Position numbers and translations under genes: made by a program | In this document: in pieces, positions 52,795 through 61,413 of the stretch | Layout: each line of letters opens with the position of its first letter | How positions within the stretch are numbered: the stretch's first letter is position 1 | The notes under the pieces: model-generated | What the model saw: the letters and a program-made list of their open reading frames with translations, nothing else | Databases searched by the model: none | Told to the model about the DNA's origin: nothing | Source of the DNA: Vibrio salilacus | GTDB taxonomy: Bacteria; Pseudomonadota; Gammaproteobacteria; Enterobacterales; Vibrionaceae | Reading direction: 5' to 3' | Assembly: GCF_002811245.1 (NCBI RefSeq) | Contig: NZ_NIVQ01000016.1 | Coordinates: 1-64,000 of the forward strand | DNA length: 64,000 nucleotides

Positions 52795-52998
52795 GCCATT
52801 TAGCTAAAAGAATAATAATACCCCTGTGTGCATCATGATTTATAAGGCGTTTGGCTAGGCACGTGATTGGATTGTTCCAAACTTAAATGATGACAAAGAT
52901 TGTAGATTTGCATATCAGTGCTAAAATAACGCGCAATTTTGGCATCACTTATCTTTTATGTTGAGGATGCGGTCATTTAGACAATCAAGGTATTTTAC

Positions 52999-54426
52999 AT
53001 GACGGTTAAAACTCGTTTTGCTCCTAGCCCGACAGGCTACCTTCACGTTGGTGGTGCACGTACTGCACTTTACTCTTGGCTATACGCGAAAAACCAAGGT
53101 GGGGAATTTGTTCTACGTATCGAGGATACTGACCTTGAGCGTAACTCTAAAGAAGCGGTCGATGCGATTCTAGAAGGGATGGAATGGCTAGGTCTTGAGT
53201 GGAACGAAGGCCCATACTTCCAGACTCAACGCTTTGATCGTTACAACGAGATGGTTGATAAGCTGCTAGCAGAAGACAAAGCCTACAAATGTTACGCATC
53301 TAAAGAGCTGCTAGACGACGTTCGTGCCGAGCAAGAAGCCAACAAAGAGATGCCTCGTTACGATGCAAATCACCCAAAAATTAAAGCGGCAAACGAAGCG
53401 GCGAAAGATGGCGATCCATGTGTTATCCGTTTCCGTAATCCGAAAGAAGGCAGTGTCATTTTTGATGACCAAATCCGTGGTCGTATCGAAATCAACAACA
53501 GCCAAATGGATGATTTAATCATCCGTCGTACCGATGGTTCTCCAACCTACAACTTCTGTGTTGTAGTTGACGACTGGGATATGGGCATCACTCACGTTGT
53601 ACGTGGTGAAGACCATATCAACAATACCCCTCGCCAAATCAATATCTATGAGGCGCTCGGTGCACCTGTTCCTACATTCGCACACTGTGCAATGATTCTC
53701 GGTGACGATGGTGCCAAACTGTCTAAACGTCATGGTGCGGTATCAGTGATGCAGTATCGTGATATGGGCTACCTACCTGCGGCACTGAACAACTACTTAG
53801 TGCGTCTAGGCTGGTCTCATGGAGACCAAGAGATTTTCACTCAAGAAGAGATGATTAACCTATTTAGCCTAAACGCTGTCTCTAAGTCGGCATCAGCGTT
53901 TAATACTGAAAAGCTACAGTGGTTGAACAACCACTACATCAAAAACTCAGATCCTGCCTACGTTGCAGAGCACCTGCAATGGCACCTAGAACAGCAGAAA
54001 CTCGATGTAACTAACGGGCCGGCGATTACTGATGTGATTTCGTTAGTTGGTGAGCGTTGCAACACGTTAGTAGAGCTAGTTGAGCAAATTCGTTACTTCT
54101 ACGAAGATTTCGCTGAGTTTGAAGCGGGCGCAGCGAAGAAGCATCTACGTGGTGTGGCAAAAGAGCCTCTTGAACTAGCACTTGCAAAAGTAGAGGCACT
54201 CTCTGATTGGACAACCGATAATATCAAACAAGATGTGATTGCTGTGGTTTGTGAAGAGTTAGACATTGGCATGGGTAAAATCGGTATGCCCCTACGCGTT
54301 GCGGTTACCGGTGGTGGTCAATCGCCATCTGTCGATGCCGTGATGGAGCTGGTAAGTAAAGAGCGTTGTATCGCTCGTATTAAGATGGCGCTTGATTTCA
54401 TTGCTGAGCGTGAAGCCAACGCTTAA
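52999..54426 (+). CDS. gltX: glutamyl-tRNA synthetase
   Basis: GltX charges tRNA-Glu, also feeding haem synthesis. The 475-residue protein has the class I HIGH-type site in [16 protein letters not shown] and the KMSKS-type loop in GAKLSKRHG, and a C-terminal anticodon-binding helical domain. Start, length and motifs are normal. It is followed by a strong terminator. Confidence 0.98.
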   Translation: MTVKTRFAPSPTGYLHVGGARTALYSWLYAKNQGGEFVLRIEDTDLERNSKEAVDAILEGMEWLGLEWNEGPYFQTQRFDRYNEMVDKLLAEDKAYKCYASKELLDDVRAEQEANKEMPRYDANHPKIKAANEAAKDGDPCVIRFRNPKEGSVIFDDQIRGRIEINNSQMDDLIIRRTDGSPTYNFCVVVDDWDMGITHVVRGEDHINNTPRQINIYEALGAPVPTFAHCAMILGDDGAKLSKRHGAVSVMQYRDMGYLPAALNNYLVRLGWSHGDQEIFTQEEMINLFSLNAVSKSASAFNTEKLQWLNNHYIKNSDPAYVAEHLQWHLEQQKLDVTNGPAITDVISLVGERCNTLVELVEQIRYFYEDFAEFEAGAAKKHLRGVAKEPLELALAKVEALSDWTTDNIKQDVIAVVCEELDIGMGKIGMPLRVAVTGGGQSPSVDAVMELVSKERCIARIKMALDFIAEREANA

Positions 54427-54443
54427 CCGAGCCTGTAATATTT

Positions 54444-54477
54444 GTTTAAAACCGCAGCTTTTTCTGCGGTTTTAAAC
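54444..54477 (+). terminator. intrinsic terminator of gltX
   Basis: GTTTAAAACCGCAG pairs with CTGCGGTTTTAAAC around six bases. Confidence 0.88.
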
Positions 54478-54530
54478 ATTCTCTATCGGTTCGATTGCTA
54501 TAGCACCAAGGATTTTACGTAATGAGACGG

Positions 54531-55037
54531 TTACTTAAGATCAATGCTGTTTAATCGCCCCATAAATTCTAAAATTTCCAAGTTCCCTTTGTTGGCCTCG
54601 AGCAGTGCTTTTTTGGTCTTAGTATAAGCGGCAAGTCGTCCATGTTTTTTAATCGAACAGACTACGCTTCTATAAATCAATTTGCCATTTTCATCATAGT
54701 TGCGCCATGCCGCGATGTAACACTCATCTTTAGCATTAGGGCTTTCTTTGGTTGGTCTGGGCTTAAAAATTATCTTAGGTTCAATAGAGTGGGGAAGGCG
54801 AGTCATTAAGTAAGGGTCTTTCAGTAACCGGCGCCAAAATTTCCCCCACATTTCGCTACCAAGTTCATTGCGTAACTTTATTGCTTTCTTCAGGCCTTTT
54901 TCTTCCCCAATACGGATATAGCCTACAGAACGATGTAAAACGGTATCAGAAGGCGTATGAATATGAATTTTAAACGCAGTCTTTGCTTTGGAGATAAAAC
55001 GGTGACCTGTGTTGGTTTCCAAATTACTTTTCTTCAT
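54531..55037 (-). CDS. unrecognised protein with a two-fold internal repeat
   Basis: This 168-residue basic protein shows two similar segments: residues about 20-60 (FKIHIHTPSDTVLHRSVGYI then a Lys-rich helix KKAIKLRNELG) and about 105-150 (CYIAAWRNYDENGKLIYRSV then KTKKALLEANKG). Each is a run of strands with an RSV motif followed by a helix, which recalls AP2-like DNA-binding domains found in phage integrases and some endonucleases. That assignment is tentative. It stands alone beside tRNA-Arg, a common integration site, so transfer is possible but unproven. Confidence 0.65.
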   Translation of the reverse strand: MKKSNLETNTGHRFISKAKTAFKIHIHTPSDTVLHRSVGYIRIGEEKGLKKAIKLRNELGSEMWGKFWRRLLKDPYLMTRLPHSIEPKIIFKPRPTKESPNAKDECYIAAWRNYDENGKLIYRSVVCSIKKHGRLAAYTKTKKALLEANKGNLEILEFMGRLNSIDLK

Positions 55038-55156
55038 AATTCATTTCAGTTTATCGATAACTTTGTTACTACCATTTTAGATGAATCTTACTCGATGGTG
55101 AAGATAAGAAAAACAAAAGGTCAGAAATGAGAGACATTTCTGACCTTTTTCATCTT

Positions 55157-55233
55157 TGGCGCTCCCGACAGGATTCGAACCTGTGACCTGCCCCTTAGGA
55201 GGGGGCCGCGCTATCCAGCTGTGCCACGAGAGC
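55157..55233 (-). tRNA. tRNA-Arg (CCT)
   Basis: A complete 77-nt tRNA on the minus strand: GCTCTCG acceptor strand pairing with CGGGAGC (one wobble), anticodon loop CTCCTAA with CCT, T-loop GGTTCGAATCC, and encoded CCA at 55157-55159. It decodes AGG. Confidence 0.96.
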
Positions 55234-55284
55234 GTATTGTTATAATACTGAATTTAAAGAATAAGTTAAGCACTGTTCATGTTT

Positions 55285-56418
55285 TTACATTTGTTTGTGC
55301 ATAACATCGCCAATTTGAATGCTACCTGCAAGCTCGGCTTGATCTACGATCAGTTCCGCTTCATTTTCGTAGACACGTGAAACGGTCAATGTAATATCCG
55401 TAGCGGTTACTTTGTTGCGCGGTAAGCCACGTTGGTCGATAAATGAACCGGTATGCCAAAGCTGCAAGGTATCGCCTTGCTCGACACCATGAACACGGCC
55501 TAAATCGATAGTGATAGTGTTGCCCCATTTGGCGACGACTTGCGGTAGGGTAATTTTGCAAGATATTTCCGCCTCTAAATCAAGCATGATGTTACGACTG
55601 ACTCGCAGCATCATATTGCCGTAAGTCGAGGCCCAAAAGCGCGCACTTCGTGTATCAACTTGGCTGGTTTTCGCAAAGGGCCAACTTGCGACCTCGCGGT
55701 AATTTCGGTTGTAAACTTCGTTACCGGTTTTACCATCGTAGACAGTCATTTCAAGAGCAAACTGACGGTTGATAACATCACTGCTAAGCAATTTACTGTC
55801 AATGGTTGCGGTTAGATCGGTGATGACACCACCAATAATGTACTGAGCCCCCGTATCTTGTGCGATCATTTTCAGACGCTGTGGGTTACGTTTATCTATC
55901 TCAAAGTCAGTGGTTCCGACTGAGACAAAGTTGACAGACTCTTGGTCGAGTTGGCGGTTGATGATGTTAGCAAAATCATCTCCAATATCATAAATCTGGC
56001 CCATAACCGCTTGTTGAGGTGAGGCAATATCAACGTTGCCGACCAAAAATGTCTTTTTATACTGATTGACGTGGCAACCCGTTGCCGATGGATAAATGTC
56101 GATACGTGCTTTGACAAACATAGTGTTGCGACGTTTTCTCTGTTCATCGACCACAATGTAGCGTATTTCGCTATTAGTAAATTGGTATTCGTTACGGTTA
56201 CTCTCTAGTATTGGACGTATGTTGGCAATACTGCCGATATCGGCACCAGAGAAACTGACAGCCTTATACAGCGCATCCTCTAGTGCATGGATACGGGCAA
56301 CCTCTTCAGAAGAGACTATTGTGGCCGAGCCTGTGACTTCATACCAACCCGCAGATGCAACTTGACTCCACAAACTGACATAAAAAGTTGATAACAAGAT
56401 AAGTAGAGATTTTTCCAT
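55285..56418 (-). CDS. flgT: flagellar H-ring protein FlgT
   Basis: FlgT forms the H ring around the basal-body LP ring of polar sheathed flagella in Vibrio and helps recruit MotX/MotY. The 377-residue protein has a signal peptide ending VASA. The N-terminal FlgT-N domain begins GWYEVTGSATIV, followed by a middle domain with the TGAQYIIGGVITDL stretch and a C-terminal domain. It is divergent from flgO, with the sigma54 elements of both genes in the shared gap. Confidence 0.95.
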   Translation of the reverse strand: MEKSLLILLSTFYVSLWSQVASAGWYEVTGSATIVSSEEVARIHALEDALYKAVSFSGADIGSIANIRPILESNRNEYQFTNSEIRYIVVDEQRKRRNTMFVKARIDIYPSATGCHVNQYKKTFLVGNVDIASPQQAVMGQIYDIGDDFANIINRQLDQESVNFVSVGTTDFEIDKRNPQRLKMIAQDTGAQYIIGGVITDLTATIDSKLLSSDVINRQFALEMTVYDGKTGNEVYNRNYREVASWPFAKTSQVDTRSARFWASTYGNMMLRVSRNIMLDLEAEISCKITLPQVVAKWGNTITIDLGRVHGVEQGDTLQLWHTGSFIDQRGLPRNKVTATDITLTVSRVYENEAELIVDQAELAGSIQIGDVMHKQM

Positions 56419-56432
56419 GTTTATTTACCAAG

Positions 56433-56450
56433 TTGGTTCATTTTTTGCTT
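56433..56450 (+). promoter_or_regulatory. sigma54 promoter of flgO-flgP
   Basis: TTGG (GG at 56435-56436) is followed after exactly 10 bases by GC (56447-56448) in TTTTTTGCTT, matching the sigma54 -24/-12 architecture TTGGCAC-N5-TTGC. The expected transcription start is near 56460. It lies only 15 bases upstream of the flgT start codon on the other strand. Confidence 0.7.
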
Positions 56451-56504
56451 GTTAGATATTAGCGGATTTAGGTGTTGCCTTTCAAAACGATTACATAGTT
56501 TGAA

Positions 56505-56522
56505 AAGCAAGGAATGTTCCAC
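56505..56522 (-). promoter_or_regulatory. sigma54 promoter of flgT
   Basis: On the minus strand TGGAAC-ATTCC-TTGCTT has GG at 56520-56519 and GC at 56508-56507, 10 bases apart, close to the consensus TGGCAC-N5-TTGCT. The expected start is near 56495, giving a 77-base flgT leader. Confidence 0.75.
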
Positions 56523-56581
56523 TTTTAGATGAGAGCTAAAAGATTCGACATTTTAAGCCTTAATGTATCGGAGATTAGAGA

Positions 56582-57217
56582 ATGAAAAAATGGCTATTGC
56601 TAGTGCCTGTGGTGTTTCTCACTGCTTGTGCCTATGCTCCAATTTATAATGGTAAAGAACCTTATGCTGGCTCACAATTTATGCTGATGGAGAGTCCGCG
56701 TCATACTCTTGACTTCTTTGTAGAGAGCTTGACGGAAGATTTAATGATCTCCAATTCGAGTGTTTCGGCACGGACACCGATTGCCGTGACCTCTTTTGTC
56801 GATTTGCAGAATATGGATGCAAGTAACTGGTTGGGTAATTCAGTCTCGGAAGGGTTTATCCATCAATTCCAACGTCGCGGATTTAAAGTGATCGATTTTA
56901 AAACCACAGGGTCGATTCAAGTGACACATCAGGGTGATTTCGCATTTAGCCGCGATTGGAAAGATCTCGCTCAAGAACAAGATATCCAATATGTATTGAC
57001 TGGCACCATGCTACGTCAAGAAGGAGGGGTGTTAGTTAATGCTCGTGTGGTGGGTATGCAATCGCGAGTGGTTGTTGCAACAGCGCAAGGCTTCCTACCT
57101 GCAGATCGTATTGGTCGAGATCTAGATACGCTCAATAGTATTCGTACTCAAGATGGTGTACTTATCCGTTCAGACCCAACTATTACTCAACCTTACACGG
57201 TTATATTGCGTCCATAG
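56582..57217 (+). CDS. flgO: flagellar lipoprotein FlgO
   Basis: FlgO is an outer-membrane lipoprotein that builds the basal disk or H-ring outside the LP ring with FlgP. The 211-residue protein has a lipobox LTAC, a central FlgO domain (TPIAVTSFVDLQNMDASNWLGN, VSEGFIHQFQRRGFKVIDF) and ends ITQPYTVILRP. It leads the two-gene flgO-flgP operon, eight bases before flgP. Confidence 0.95.
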   Translation: MKKWLLLVPVVFLTACAYAPIYNGKEPYAGSQFMLMESPRHTLDFFVESLTEDLMISNSSVSARTPIAVTSFVDLQNMDASNWLGNSVSEGFIHQFQRRGFKVIDFKTTGSIQVTHQGDFAFSRDWKDLAQEQDIQYVLTGTMLRQEGGVLVNARVVGMQSRVVVATAQGFLPADRIGRDLDTLNSIRTQDGVLIRSDPTITQPYTVILRP

Positions 57218-57225
57218 GTGGTAAC

Positions 57226-57657
57226 ATGAAAAAACTATTTCTCTTAGCGGTGGTATTGTTCATGGTTGGTTGTCAGCCATTGAATAACATGCGTCCGGAT
57301 GATTTTCTGACGGCGGTGGGCTATGCCAGCATCGGTGAGCAGATCGGCCGCAATGAAGAAGAAAAGCAAGTGCGCGCGATGCGAGCTTCTAAGATTGATG
57401 CATACCGAGAATTAGCAGAACAAGTTTATGGTATGCGCGTCAGTGGCCGGGCTGATTTAAGAGATCAACGTTTAGGTACGGAATTAACCTCTGGCGCTGT
57501 GGATGGTGTGATTCGTGGCGCTGAAGTGGTGCGCAGCTATAAAGTTGGTGACAGCTATGTCACAGAGTTACGTCTTGATATCCAGAAAATGAATAAGTTG
57601 CGCGATTACGGTGAAGTACAACAAGTTCCAGAAAAACGGCAACAAACCCTGTTCTAA
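57226..57657 (+). CDS. flgP: flagellar lipoprotein FlgP
   Basis: FlgP works with FlgO in the outer-membrane ring of the polar flagellum. The 143-residue protein has a lipobox (MVGC) and a single LPP20-like domain (ASKIDAYRELAEQVYGMRVSGRADL to SYVTELRLDIQKM). It ends in a strong bidirectional terminator shared with flgN. Confidence 0.95.
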   Translation: MKKLFLLAVVLFMVGCQPLNNMRPDDFLTAVGYASIGEQIGRNEEEKQVRAMRASKIDAYRELAEQVYGMRVSGRADLRDQRLGTELTSGAVDGVIRGAEVVRSYKVGDSYVTELRLDIQKMNKLRDYGEVQQVPEKRQQTLF

Positions 57658-57671
57658 ATATCTTCTCTCTT

Positions 57672-57717
57672 CGATAACAAAAAAGCGGCAATCATAATTG
57701 CCGCTTTTTTGTTATCG
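57672..57717. terminator. bidirectional terminator between flgP and flgN
   Basis: A 21-base perfect stem, beginning CGATAACAAAAAAGCGGCAAT, around a four-base loop, with A and T runs inside both arms. Confidence 0.9.
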
Positions 57718-57730
57718 GTATCAATCTGAT

Positions 57731-58156
57731 TTAAGCTTTGATGTTCGTGCCCAAGGTTGTTACGTTCTTAGTTTGGCCTTCAGCGGTATAAGTCATACCT
57801 AGTTTGCCTTGCGACTGTTGCATCATATTATTGAGTTTATTAAAACTAAGTTGTGCTCGCTGCAATGCTTGGCCATTGATGTCATTTTCTTGTTGGCATA
57901 CGCTGATGAGTTCACGGATTTTATCAACAAGAGGGCTCAACTCTTGATCCGTGGTTAGGCTATCTACATCAGGATGGCGACGAACACGCTCATCTGTGGT
58001 TTGAAGTTGCTCAATCAAGGTGACTTTTTGCTTGGCAATGAGCTCAATATCTTTCGACACTCGGTTGGCAATCGCTTGTTTTTCTTGCGCAAGAATATCA
58101 CTCAATTCTAGAGCGCTTTTATATTGAAACTCGATTAATCCTAATAGTGCCGCCAT
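57731..58156 (-). CDS. flgN: flagellar export chaperone FlgN
   Basis: FlgN keeps the hook-filament junction proteins FlgK and FlgL soluble and guides them to export. The 141-residue helical protein has the FlgN N-terminal pattern and a helix with LDILAQEKQAIANRV. It lies 17 bases after flgM, and the pair is driven by a sigma28 promoter. Confidence 0.92.
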   Translation of the reverse strand: MAALLGLIEFQYKSALELSDILAQEKQAIANRVSKDIELIAKQKVTLIEQLQTTDERVRRHPDVDSLTTDQELSPLVDKIRELISVCQQENDINGQALQRAQLSFNKLNNMMQQSQGKLGMTYTAEGQTKNVTTLGTNIKA

Positions 58157-58173
58157 AAGTTATGCTCTTGAGG

Positions 58174-58500
58174 TTATAGCCCGCCGAACTCTTTTTCAAA
58201 TTTCATCATGTTGTCCGCGAGTTTTTCAGGGTTTACAGTATAAGAACCGTTTGAAATCGCTTCTTTTATCGCCGCAATTTTTGCCTGATCAAAGCTAGGT
58301 TGGGCAGCCATTTGAGTATGCATTTCACCCATTGCCTTACCCTGTGAGCTAAGTGAAACGGCATCTTCTTGTGCGACATTAGACTTTTTCGTGGAGTCAG
58401 AGCCACTGGTTGGACTGCTGTCACTGTTGTTGCGCACGGAACCTCTCGTTGAAGTAGTAGAGAGAGGTTGTCCCGAACGTACGTTATCAATACCTGCCAT
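58174..58500 (-). CDS. flgM: anti-sigma28 factor FlgM
   Basis: FlgM holds FliA (sigma28) inactive until hook completion, when it is secreted. The 108-residue protein has a Ser/Gly-rich, disordered N-terminal part, IDNVRSGQ near the start, and the C-terminal FliA-binding helices (IAAIKEAISNGSYTVNPEKLADNMMKFE). It is followed by flgN. Confidence 0.95.
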   Translation of the reverse strand: MAGIDNVRSGQPLSTTSTRGSVRNNSDSSPTSGSDSTKKSNVAQEDAVSLSSQGKAMGEMHTQMAAQPSFDQAKIAAIKEAISNGSYTVNPEKLADNMMKFEKEFGGL

Positions 58501-58537
58501 AGTTGAGCCTTTTTGAAGATAGATGTTTGTAGTGTCA

Positions 58538-58564
58538 ATATCGACTATTACAGCCTAAACTTTA
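58538..58564 (-). promoter_or_regulatory. sigma28 (FliA) promoter of flgM-flgN
   Basis: On the minus strand TAAAGTTT (58564-58557), an 11-base spacer, then GTCGATAT (58545-58538). This matches TAAAGTTT-N11-GCCGATAA in the complete -35 and six of eight -10 positions. The expected start is near 58531, about 30 bases before flgM. Confidence 0.85.
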
Positions 58565-58580
58565 GCTTTTTTTTATTCAA

Positions 58581-59339
58581 CTAAAAGACCACTGTCACTT
58601 CAGAAACTCCAGTTACACGTCCCTCAATTATACGGTTAGATTTGCTATTTTTCACTCTTATCTGCTCACCGAGTGAGCCATCTGTGAGTGCGACCCCTTT
58701 TGTGGTGATAGTCATGGCCGATCCGGTTGCTTTAATGGTCACGGTTTCACTGCGGCACACCACGCAAATATCACGCTCTTCAATAATGTCACCTGAATGA
58801 AGGTTTTTCTTTGTTTTTGCGCCAATGACGGCGTCAATTGAGGAAAAGCCTTGCCGCCTAAAGCGTTGCAGGTCTACCATACTAATAGTGACATCTTGTG
58901 GCGAAATAAGCTGCCCTCGCGATAGCGCGGTGGTCAATATGACTTGAGGACCAGTACGGGTCAAACGCACAGGGACATAAATTCTCCAGTCTTCATCTAA
59001 ACATTCGACGAGCACAGTAATGTTACTTGCGCTAGGATTACTAGAAGAAGACGAAGTTTTAAGGCCTGTTGGGCAATCGGTTGCGAAGATCCGAGAGTCA
59101 ATATTGGCGGCAGAAGCTTCAAGTGTACCACCGGTAGGCCACTCAACAGTGGAAAGTATGTACTCTTGTGCAGCTAGTTGAATGTTCTTGATTTGATCTT
59201 CTGTTGCAGATGTTGCTGTAAAACTAAAGAAAAAGAACAAAAAGCCGATAGACTTATAAAACTTTTTATAGAAAGCTCTACAATTAGTTATGAATAATGA
59301 GCAGAAGGTCGATTTAGGATGTTTCATTCTTTTTCTCAT
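58581..59339 (-). CDS. flgA: flagellar P-ring assembly chaperone FlgA
   Basis: FlgA helps FlgI polymerise into the periplasmic P ring. The protein has a hydrophobic export signal (about 30-45, GFLFFFFSFTATSA) and a C-terminal SAF domain (about 120-250, LTRTGPQVILTTALSRGQLI through the terminal VTGVSEVTVVF). The N-terminus before the signal is unusually long; a start at M5 (59327) is possible and neither start has a clear ribosome site. It is divergent from cheV, 64 bases apart. Confidence 0.93.
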   Translation of the reverse strand: MRKRMKHPKSTFCSLFITNCRAFYKKFYKSIGFLFFFFSFTATSATEDQIKNIQLAAQEYILSTVEWPTGGTLEASAANIDSRIFATDCPTGLKTSSSSSNPSASNITVLVECLDEDWRIYVPVRLTRTGPQVILTTALSRGQLISPQDVTISMVDLQRFRRQGFSSIDAVIGAKTKKNLHSGDIIEERDICVVCRSETVTIKATGSAMTITTKGVALTDGSLGEQIRVKNSKSNRIIEGRVTGVSEVTVVF

Positions 59340-59403
59340 CTGTTTTCATGGCGTAAAGTAGACTACCATTTTTTTGCATGAAGTTTGAGATGGAGATGAG
59401 CTT

Positions 59404-60330
59404 ATGACGGGTATTCTTGATTCAGTGAATCAGCGTACGCAACTCGTCGGTCAAAACCGATTAGAACTCCTAACGTTTCGCTTAATGGGACGCCAGCGTT
59501 ATGGAATAAATGTATTTAAAGTAAAAGAGGTTCTGCAGTGCCCTAAGCTCACTTTAATGCCAAACTTACATCGTCTTGTTAAAGGGGTGGCTCATATACG
59601 AGGCCATACAGTTTCAGTTATCGATTTAAGTTTGGCGGTTGGCGGCAGGCCGACCACTGATGTTGAAAAAGCTTTTGTTGTGATTGCTGAGTTTAACCGC
59701 ACGATTCAAGCCTTTTTGGTTACCTCGGTTGAGCGTATCATCAACATGCATTGGGAGGCGATTCTTCCTCCTCCAGATGGTGCAGGTAAATCGAATTATT
59801 TAACCGCGGTTACTAATATCGATAACGAGTTAGTCGAAATTCTTGATGTTGAAAAGATCCTTGCAGAAATCGCACCAGTTGATGAAACTATGGATGCGTC
59901 AATTGGTGAAGAGATCGCTCAGGTGCAAACAGAAAAAGAGATTGTTCGCCGTATTTTGATTGCGGATGACTCAACTGTTGCCCGTAAACAGGTCGAACGT
60001 GCGATTGTATCACTGGGGTTTGAAGCTGTTGCCGTAATTGATGGCAAACAAGCTTACGAAAAATTAATGGAAATGACGGCCGAAGGCAGTATCTACGAAC
60101 AGATTTCGTTGGTCATTTCCGACATTGAAATGCCAGAAATGGATGGCTATACATTAACAGCAGAAATAAGACGTAATCCTGCTCTTAAAGACCTTTATGT
60201 TATTCTGCACTCATCACTAAGTGGTGTATTTAACCAAGCGATGGTGGAGCGAGTTGGTGCGAATGCATTTATAGCCAAATTTAATCCAGATGAGCTTGGT
60301 AATGCAGTAAAAGCTGCACTTACAAAATAA
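59404..60330 (+). CDS. cheV: chemotaxis coupling protein CheV
   Basis: CheV is a CheW-like adaptor fused to a receiver domain. The 308-residue protein has a CheW domain (about 20-160, LLTFRLMGRQRYGINVFKVKEVLQ) and a C-terminal receiver (about 183-305). The receiver holds the acid pocket D188/D189 in LIADDST and the phosphorylated D240 in VISDIEMPEMDGY. It is followed by cheR after 12 bases. Confidence 0.95.
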   Translation: MTGILDSVNQRTQLVGQNRLELLTFRLMGRQRYGINVFKVKEVLQCPKLTLMPNLHRLVKGVAHIRGHTVSVIDLSLAVGGRPTTDVEKAFVVIAEFNRTIQAFLVTSVERIINMHWEAILPPPDGAGKSNYLTAVTNIDNELVEILDVEKILAEIAPVDETMDASIGEEIAQVQTEKEIVRRILIADDSTVARKQVERAIVSLGFEAVAVIDGKQAYEKLMEMTAEGSIYEQISLVISDIEMPEMDGYTLTAEIRRNPALKDLYVILHSSLSGVFNQAMVERVGANAFIAKFNPDELGNAVKAALTK

Positions 60331-60342
60331 AAAGAGACATTA

Positions 60343-61170
60343 ATGACAGCGATAACTATAAGCGATCAAGAATATCGTGATTTCAGCCGCTTTTTAGAGT
60401 CACAGTGCGGTATTGTTCTTGGCGATAGCAAACAATACTTAGTGAGAAGTCGTTTAAGTCCACTGGTAACTAAGTTCAAGTTAACCTCATTGTCAGATTT
60501 GCTCAGAGATGTTGTTACTGGGCGTAATCGTGAACTGCGTGTTGCCGCTGTGGATGCCATGACAACCAACGAGACTCTATGGTTTCGTGATACCTATCCG
60601 TTTGAAGTCTTAGCGAATAAGCTGTTGCCGGAAGTGGCGGCAAACAAACGCCCGATAAAAATTTGGTCGGCAGCAAGCTCTTCAGGCCAAGAGCCCTATT
60701 CAATAGCAATGACGATACTGGAAACTCAACAGCGTAAGCCGGGTATGCTGCCAAGCGTGTCGATTACTGCGACGGATATTTCTGCCAGTATGTTGGATAT
60801 GTGCCGAGCAGGAGTGTATGACAATCTTGCTCTCGGTCGAGGCCTCTCTCCTGAACGTCGACGTCAATTCTTTGAAGATGCCGGGGATGGACGTATGAAA
60901 GTAAAAGATAACGTGAAGCGCTTGGTTAACTTCCGGCCACAAAACTTGATGGACAGCTACGCATTACTTGGTAAGTTTGACATTATCTTTTGTCGTAACG
61001 TACTGATCTATTTTTCACCAGATATGAAATCTCAAGTATTAAATCAAATGGCCAATAGTCTTAACCCTGGAGGCTATCTATTACTTGGTGCTTCTGAATC
61101 ACTCACTGGGTTGACTGATCGTTTTGACATGGTGCGCTGTAACCCGGGTATCATTTATAAGCTGAAGTAA
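60343..61170 (+). CDS. cheR: chemotaxis methyltransferase CheR
   Basis: CheR methylates chemoreceptor glutamates with SAM. The 275-residue protein has the N-terminal helical CheR-N domain and the SAM-binding domain with IWSAASSSGQEPYS and DIIFCRNVLIYF. It shares the cheV transcript and ends at a terminator before the flgB operon. Confidence 0.95.
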   Translation: MTAITISDQEYRDFSRFLESQCGIVLGDSKQYLVRSRLSPLVTKFKLTSLSDLLRDVVTGRNRELRVAAVDAMTTNETLWFRDTYPFEVLANKLLPEVAANKRPIKIWSAASSSGQEPYSIAMTILETQQRKPGMLPSVSITATDISASMLDMCRAGVYDNLALGRGLSPERRRQFFEDAGDGRMKVKDNVKRLVNFRPQNLMDSYALLGKFDIIFCRNVLIYFSPDMKSQVLNQMANSLNPGGYLLLGASESLTGLTDRFDMVRCNPGIIYKLK

Positions 61171-61190
61171 ACTATCGTTATCTTGTTATT

Positions 61191-61220
61191 ACGCCCAGTA
61201 AATCTGCTGGGCGTTTTGTT
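61191..61220 (+). terminator. intrinsic terminator of cheV-cheR
   Basis: ACGCCCAG pairs with CTGGGCGT around eight bases, followed by TTTGTTTG. Confidence 0.85.
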
Positions 61221-61296
61221 TGTGCTTTAGTTGACCCTCTATCCCCTTCTAGTCAGTCATTCCTAACACTATGAACTAAATTACGACATTATGAAG

Positions 61297-61313
61297 TTGG
61301 CGCAGTTATTGCT
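61297..61313 (+). promoter_or_regulatory. sigma54 promoter of the flgB operon
   Basis: TTGGCGC-AGTTA-TTGCT has GG (61299-61300) and GC (61311-61312) separated by 10 bases, a near-consensus sigma54 element. The expected start is near 61324, giving a 90-base leader to flgB. It fits class III control by sigma54 and FlrC. Confidence 0.88.
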
Positions 61314-61413
61314 CACATCAATCACAGAAAGAAAACTGAATAGATATTTAAAGTTGGTATGTAAATTGCTTTTATTTTTATAGTAACGGTCAGTTCTTTG
61401 AGTAGAGGTCAAC

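Noticed and set aside
59340..59403. Sigma28 or sigma54 promoter for cheV or flgA
   Set aside because: A TAAAG is present, but no -10 at the right spacing, and no GG-N10-GC on either strand.
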